DNA of 64,000 nt from Chloroflexota bacterium (GTDB taxonomy: Bacteria; Chloroflexota; Anaerolineae; Anaerolineales; Villigracilaceae): assembly GCA_016223135.1 (NCBI GenBank), contig JACRPQ010000015.1, positions 1 to 64,000 on the forward strand, in the 5' to 3' direction. The position numbers and the translations under genes were made by a program. The notes below the pieces were generated by a model that worked only from the letters and a program-made list of their open reading frames with translations, was not told the origin of the DNA and did no database searches. Below, in pieces: positions 59,842 to 64,000 of the stretch. Position 1 is the stretch's first letter, and each line of letters starts with the position of its first letter.

Positions 59842-61164
59842 TTATCCTTCCAGCAAATCCCCCAGCCAGTCCATCAGCCTGCTTTTCTTCTCTTTTTGCT
59901 GCGGCAGGTCGCTGACCGTGACGCCGTTCTGCCCATTGATGAGGAGGAGGTGGGCGCGTCCGCCGAAGGATAATTCGGTCATCCACACGGGGACGAGGAC
60001 CAGTTTGAACGATTCCACTGCCATCTTTGCCGAAGACGAGTGTATGATGCGCATGGGCGCGAGGCGCTGGGGCAATTCCTCTTTGTATCGGGCATACGCC
60101 TGGGCGCGCGCGTCGAGCGACGCCTCCGCCAGGGGGATGTCGTACACTTCGGCGGTCCAGTCTGCCAGGAAGCGCGGATCGTAGGGCTTGGAAGCGGAAA
60201 GGTCGAAGGTGGGAATCAGCCTCAGGAAAACAGCGGACAGTTTTCGGGAGGCGGGAAGCGCGAGGTCGTTTATCAGGACGGGGTAGTTATCTGTCACACG
60301 TTTCACGCGGCGCTGGCTGGAACGCCCGTGAAAGGGGTTGTCTTCATCTTCGTACACTTCGCCGGTGTACTCGATTTCGCCGCCGAGGTCGAACGTCCAG
60401 AGCGGCAGATACAACCCGCGCGGCATTTCCACCCGTTTCTCCGGCTGGATGTGATTACCTTCCACCCAGTTGACCAGCAGTTTGACTGCCTGCCGCTTGC
60501 TGAACTGATGTGTCACGACGGCGTCGGGCGCGAGCAGGTCTTTCGTATCCTCCCAATTCACCACGTGCGGCGAGCCGCAGTACAGGCAATTGGCGGAAAT
60601 CTGTTTCGGCGGCAGGAGAAATTCGGAGCCGCATCCCTCGCAGTGAAAGACCTGCTGGTTGAGCGGCTTGCCGTGTCCGCGCATGGTTGCCATGGCAGTG
60701 ACGAAATCCTTCTCGTTTGCCGGTGCGCGGGAAAAGCCAACCGCCTGATGCCGCGTGCAGTAATCGCACACCAGCGACTGACCGTCGGGCGCAAATGCCA
60801 TTCGTCCGCCGCATTTGGGACACATGAAACGTTCGGCGTTCACGGCGCGCAGACCTTCGGGGGCGGGCGGCAAATGGTCGGCGTCCACGAGTTCGTCCTC
60901 TTTGAGTTTGCCGTCAAGGATTGCCAGCAGTTTGCGAGCGCGCGCGTGCTGCAGGTCGTGGGCAAGGCAGTTTTCGACGGCGCTCCGTTTTTCCTTCGGA
61001 TCGTCCGTCACCTGCGCCATCCAGAACCAGGCTTCGGCAAGTTCGTCGTGGTCGCTGAGCGAATAAATGGCGCGGTCGAGGTAGCGCCGCGCCGTGTCTT
61101 TGCGTCCCGCTTTCGCTTCGATGATTCCGCTGCGCAACAGGTCTTTGCCGTAGGTGTCAAGCAT
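59842..61164 (-). CDS. TPR plus tandem zinc-ribbon protein, unknown function
   Basis: 440 residues. TPR-like helices at the N-terminus (YGKDLLRSGIIEAKAGRKDT). Two zinc ribbons: FMCPKCGG with VCDYC (~114-136), and FHCEGCGS with NCLYCGS (~173-195). A C-terminal beta-rich domain (YLPLWTFDLGGEIEYTGEVY) is followed by a basic tail. Resembles TFIIB-type zinc-ribbon proteins frequent in Chloroflexota. Its start overlaps the folP end by 8 bp, so it is co-expressed with the folate genes. I infer no enzymatic role. Confidence 0.7.
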   Translation of the reverse strand: MLDTYGKDLLRSGIIEAKAGRKDTARRYLDRAIYSLSDHDELAEAWFWMAQVTDDPKEKRSAVENCLAHDLQHARARKLLAILDGKLKEDELVDADHLPPAPEGLRAVNAERFMCPKCGGRMAFAPDGQSLVCDYCTRHQAVGFSRAPANEKDFVTAMATMRGHGKPLNQQVFHCEGCGSEFLLPPKQISANCLYCGSPHVVNWEDTKDLLAPDAVVTHQFSKRQAVKLLVNWVEGNHIQPEKRVEMPRGLYLPLWTFDLGGEIEYTGEVYEDEDNPFHGRSSQRRVKRVTDNYPVLINDLALPASRKLSAVFLRLIPTFDLSASKPYDPRFLADWTAEVYDIPLAEASLDARAQAYARYKEELPQRLAPMRIIHSSSAKMAVESFKLVLVPVWMTELSFGGRAHLLLINGQNGVTVSDLPQQKEKKSRLMDWLGDLLEG

Positions 61165-62050
61165 GGCTGCTCGATCTCACAATCGCATCGGTCATCTTTG
61201 CCACGCGCGCCATCTCCTTCACGTCATGCACGCGGACGATGTCGGCGCCGCGCACGATGCCCACCGCAATCGCGGCGGCGGTCCCTTCCAGGCGTTGATC
61301 GGGAGGCAGGTCGAGCGTAAAGCCGATGAACGATTTGCGCGAGGGACCCAGCAGGATTGGATAACCCAGCGCGCGGATTTCGCCGAGGCGGTTGATAAGT
61401 TCCAGATTATGCTCGCGCGTCTTTCCAAAGCCGATGCCTGGATCGAGGATAATGCGCCTTTCCTCCACCCCAGCCTGCTTCGCCAATTCCACGCTGACGA
61501 GCAATTCACGCTTCACGTCTTCGATGAGGTCCTCGTATTCCGCGCCGAGGTAGGCATTCCCCAACTGTTCGCGGACCTCCACACTGGCAGGATTGCTGCG
61601 GTTGTGCATGAGGATGACAGGGGCTTGATGCACTGCCGCCACGTTTGCCAGCGCCGGGTCGGCGCGCAGCCCCCACACGTCGTTGATGATGTGTGCGCCT
61701 GCCCGCAAGGCTTCTTCCGCCACTTTTGCCTTGTAGGTGTCAATCGAAATCAATGCGTCGGGGAATTCGCCGGCAAGCGCCTGAATGACGGGAATCACGC
61801 GCTCCAGCTCTTCCTCCGCGCTGACGGGCTGCGAACCGGGGCGCGTCGATTCGCCGCCCACGTCGAGAATATCTGCGCCGTATTTGAGGAAATGTTCTGC
61901 CTGCCGCACTGCCTGCTCGATGCGGTTGCCGTATGCCATCAAGCCGTCGCCTGAAAACGAATCGGGCGTGACGTTGAGGATGCCCATCACATAAGTGCGG
62001 CTATTCCACTCGAATGTGAAATTCCCGACCTGCAACGACGCGGATTTCAT
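61157..62050 (-). CDS. folP: Dihydropteroate synthase
   Basis: 297 residues. Condenses 6-hydroxymethyl-dihydropterin diphosphate with p-aminobenzoate. MGILNVTPDSFSGDGL is the diphosphate-binding loop; DILDVGGESTRPGSQ and DPGIGFGKTREHNLE follow, and the end HDVKEMARVAKMTDAI is family-typical. Start ATG at 62050, just after the octamer tract (on this strand). Lies in a minus-strand block with folK. Confidence 0.95.
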   Translation of the reverse strand: MKSASLQVGNFTFEWNSRTYVMGILNVTPDSFSGDGLMAYGNRIEQAVRQAEHFLKYGADILDVGGESTRPGSQPVSAEEELERVIPVIQALAGEFPDALISIDTYKAKVAEEALRAGAHIINDVWGLRADPALANVAAVHQAPVILMHNRSNPASVEVREQLGNAYLGAEYEDLIEDVKRELLVSVELAKQAGVEERRIILDPGIGFGKTREHNLELINRLGEIRALGYPILLGPSRKSFIGFTLDLPPDQRLEGTAAAIAVGIVRGADIVRVHDVKEMARVAKMTDAIVRSSSHA

Positions 62051-62062
62051 AAGCCCGTCTGC

Positions 62063-62120
62063 CTGTGTACCTGTCTACCTGTGTACCTGTGTACCTGTGT
62101 ACCTGTTTACCTGTCTACCT
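62063..62120. repeat. CTGTGTAC octamer tract upstream of folP
   Basis: Seven 8 bp units (CTGTGTAC, CTGTCTAC, CTGTTTAC), matching the octamer family at 3711-3804 and 7848-7953. Confidence 0.9.
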
Positions 62121-62122
62121 TC

Positions 62123-62545
62123 TCACGGAATCTGATCCAGCGGACGGGCGAGCCAGGCTTCGGCTTCGTTGATGTCGGTGAACAGTTTCAGCGCCGCGGC
62201 GGTTTCGGGCAGAGCCAGCGCCGCCACCTTGCGGATGGCTTCGGCGGCGGCTTCATCTGCCACCACCACCGCCACGCGGATGTTGCGCGCCGCCGGGTCG
62301 CTGTTTGCCTCCACCGCCATTTTGATTGCTTTTTCGGGAATGTCCTTCACGGCGCGCAGGTCGTACAGGTTGCGTGTGCGTCCCGAAAGACCGAGCAAAT
62401 GCTCCAACGCAAACTCGCGCCATTCGTTGATGGTGGCATCGGAGAGATCGGTAAAAGTCAGGGTCATGCCGCCGTCGCCGCGGCGCACCACCGACATGCC
62501 CACGCCGGGCTTTGGTTTCCAGTTCAGGGGTTTAATTTCGGTCAT
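62123..62545 (-). CDS. STAS/SpoIIAA-like small protein
   Basis: 140 residues. The first part has MTEIKPLNWKPKPGVGMSVV; then LTFTDLSDATINEWREFALE and LSGRTRNLYDLRAVKDIPEK recall a STAS-like fold (strand-helix repeats with a DLR motif), followed by FTDINEAEAWLARPL, typical of SpoIIAA-like domains. GGAGG lies upstream of ATG 62545; longer frames extend into folK. Role in this block unknown. Confidence 0.55.
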   Translation of the reverse strand: MTEIKPLNWKPKPGVGMSVVRRGDGGMTLTFTDLSDATINEWREFALEHLLGLSGRTRNLYDLRAVKDIPEKAIKMAVEANSDPAARNIRVAVVVADEAAAEAIRKVAALALPETAAALKLFTDINEAEAWLARPLDQIP

Positions 62546-62573
62546 GCGTTGCCTCCGGGTAAATGTGTGTGGA

Positions 62574-63077
62574 TTATACCCTCTGCTCCCTGGGCGGCTT
62601 GGCATACAGCCGTATGCCTGTGGCGTCGCAGGCGGCGAGCATCTCGCGGACGCTTTTTCCGCTGAGCGGATGAACATGATCGGGAGCAATGTCCATCAGG
62701 GGAACAAGGACGAAGCCGCGCTCGTGCAGGTGCGGATGCGGGATGGTAAGCAGAGGGGTGTTGAGAATCAGGTTATCGTAAAAGAGGATGTCAATGTCAA
62801 TCAGGCGCGGACCGTAACGAAAGGTCTCGGTTCTACCCAGCGCCGCCTCCAGCCGTTTGATGTGTTTGAGCAGGGGTTCGGGTTCGAGATAAGTTTCCGC
62901 CCGCACTGCCTGATTGAGGAATGCCTCCTGCTCCGTGTAGCCCCAGGGCGGCGTTTCGTAGATGTTTGACTTCGCCCGCACGGTCATTTGCGGGGGAAGC
63001 AGGGCAACCGCTTGCCGCAGGTTGGCGGCGCGGTCGCCGAGGTTCGAGCCGAGGGAAAGGTAAACGGTGTGTTCCAT
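62574..63077 (-). CDS. folK: 2-amino-4-hydroxy-6-hydroxymethyldihydropteridine diphosphokinase
   Basis: 167 residues. Pyrophosphorylates 6-hydroxymethyl-dihydropterin, the step before FolP. LSLGSNLGDRAANLRQAV, YETPPWGY, FLNQAVRAET, the RYGPRLIDIDILFYD signature and IPHPHLHERGFVLVPL are all present. Normal length for a stand-alone HPPK. No folB is seen in the window. Confidence 0.95.
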   Translation of the reverse strand: MEHTVYLSLGSNLGDRAANLRQAVALLPPQMTVRAKSNIYETPPWGYTEQEAFLNQAVRAETYLEPEPLLKHIKRLEAALGRTETFRYGPRLIDIDILFYDNLILNTPLLTIPHPHLHERGFVLVPLMDIAPDHVHPLSGKSVREMLAACDATGIRLYAKPPREQRV

Positions 63078-63117
63078 GTCCGTTCTCCGGGAACAGGTTC
63101 GAGGTCGGTGTGAGGCG

Positions 63118-63969
63118 TCAGGCAGGGAGGGGGTGATCGTCGTAGTGCGCCACCACGTCGTCTCTCAGCCAGCCTTCGATGTCCTCGTTCAAAAAGGCAT
63201 CGTCGGGCAGGTCGGCAATCAGGTCGAGCAATCCCAACCGCACGGCTTCGAAGTGACGAAACAAATCAGCGTCCGACCAGGCGGCATATTTTTGAATCAG
63301 TTCGCGGTTGAAGGCATCGGTGTTGGGCGGCTGCCAGGTGAAGGAAGGACTGTCGAGGATGCCTGTAATAATGCGCGCGCCCTCCTCCCACCAGCCGATG
63401 ACGTGCGCCACGAGGTCGTGAAAATTCGCAAACCCCTGCTTCGACAAAAATTCCTTTTTCTTCGCTTCGTCGAGACGCTGGAAGTTGGCGAGATACTCCG
63501 CCCACTCGTTCTCCAGCATGTCGGCGACGAGGAAGCGGCTCAATGCGACGAGGTGCTCGCGGGCGTGATGAAAGATGATGCCATGCAGCCAGGCGCGGAC
63601 GCGGCGATGCTCGAACAGCGCATCAGGCATGGACCTCAAGTCTGCCGCCATTTTCTGACGCATTTTCTCAAAATGAGCCATGAACGCCGCTTCGTCCCAA
63701 TCCCGATACTTTGCCACCGCCTCGGCGTTGAAAACATCGAAGTCATATTGTTTGCGTTCGGGTTCGCGTCCTTCGGCAACCGCGCGGATGACGCCCATGC
63801 CTTCCTCCCACCAGGCGAGGATGTGCGCCAGCATGTCGCGGAATCGTTCGTAGCCCTGTTCGCGAACGCGCCGTTCTTGCTTTTCCCTGGGCAGGCGTTG
63901 AAAACGCTCCACGTAGGTTCCCCATTCCTGCTCGATATACGCCAGCGTGCGCTCCTTTGTAATGGGCAT
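63118..63969 (-). CDS. ClbS/DfsB (DinB-like) protein with duplicated domain
   Basis: 283 residues made of two homologous halves. Half 1 (~15-145) has RLPREKQERRVREQGYERF and DMLAHILAWWEEGMGVI; half 2 (~160-280) has QRLDEAKKKEFLSKQGFANF and DLVAHVIGWWEEGARII. Single-domain relatives are ClbS-type, DinB-like four-helix proteins; ClbS hydrolyses the colibactin cyclopropane, but most members are uncharacterised. ATG 63969 follows GAGAGG. It is the upstream gene of the minus-strand block. Confidence 0.75.
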   Translation of the reverse strand: MPITKERTLAYIEQEWGTYVERFQRLPREKQERRVREQGYERFRDMLAHILAWWEEGMGVIRAVAEGREPERKQYDFDVFNAEAVAKYRDWDEAAFMAHFEKMRQKMAADLRSMPDALFEHRRVRAWLHGIIFHHAREHLVALSRFLVADMLENEWAEYLANFQRLDEAKKKEFLSKQGFANFHDLVAHVIGWWEEGARIITGILDSPSFTWQPPNTDAFNRELIQKYAAWSDADLFRHFEAVRLGLLDLIADLPDDAFLNEDIEGWLRDDVVAHYDDHPLPA

Positions 63970-64000
63970 GATGACCTCTCGCTATGGATTTGCAACTCTC

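Noticed and set aside
60040-61320. 426-codon plus-strand frame opposite the zinc-ribbon gene
   Set aside because: The minus-strand product has paired CxxC zinc ribbons and overlaps folP in operon style; the plus frame has no motifs.

Overview
The window looks like a chromosomal segment of a Chloroflexota bacterium, most likely class Anaerolineae. I infer this from the coproporphyrin-type heme genes, the duplicated BMP-type nucleoside transporters, the DUF4491 pair, the zinc-ribbon/TPR protein, the C-terminal repeat at the left edge, and the many short 7-8 bp tandem repeats. No ribosomal or taxonomic marker settles it. Nearly all genes are on the plus strand; only the folate-linked block at the right end and one tiny gene near 55.9 kb are on the minus strand. 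I saw no tRNA, rRNA, CRISPR array, phage or transposase gene.

Layout. (1) 1-241: 3' end of a surface-type protein, then a terminator. (2) 0.56-12.5 kb: an almost uninterrupted heme cluster, hemA-hemC-hemD-hemB-radical SAM-hemQ-hemE-two DUF4491 genes-hemH-hemG/Y-hemL. It covers glutamyl-tRNA to heme b by the C5 and coproporphyrin-dependent routes. (3) 12.6-22.8 kb: signal transduction. There is a NarX/NarL-like pair, a lone receiver, and a translationally coupled set of hybrid kinase, receiver-kinase and receiver-HD-GYP. The hybrid kinase is cut by one in-frame TAA. (4) 23.1-34.6 kb: envelope/glycan block with a degenerate class A PBP, a polysaccharide deacetylase, two FemAB-like acyltransferases, a methyltransferase, a flippase-like membrane protein and two tandem GT-C-like membrane proteins. 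(5) 34.8-52.1 kb: purine nucleoside block. Two complete BMP-type ABC importers are followed by xanthine-dehydrogenase-type subunits and adenosine deaminase, with a VapBC pair and a GxxExxY gene lodged between the dehydrogenase subunits. (6) 52.1-59.8 kb: exonuclease-WYL fusion, RlmB-like methyltransferase, GH1 glycosidase and a heterodimeric ABC exporter with one degenerate ATPase site. (7) 59.8-64 kb, minus strand: zinc-ribbon protein, folP, a small unknown gene, folK and a duplicated ClbS/DinB-like protein.

The most unusual layer is the repeat content. Heptamer and octamer tandem tracts lie between genes, run into coding regions and sometimes supply the stop codon. GC-rich palindromes sit in frame inside hemD, hemG/Y and the xanthine dehydrogenase. 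Three small elements without genes carry terminal inverted repeats and direct-repeat target duplications: two copies of one 105-106 bp family with 9 bp duplications, and one 70 bp element with a 7 bp duplication. Together they suggest a genome shaped by several active or recently active non-autonomous elements. All family assignments are by eye from translated motifs; no database search was run.
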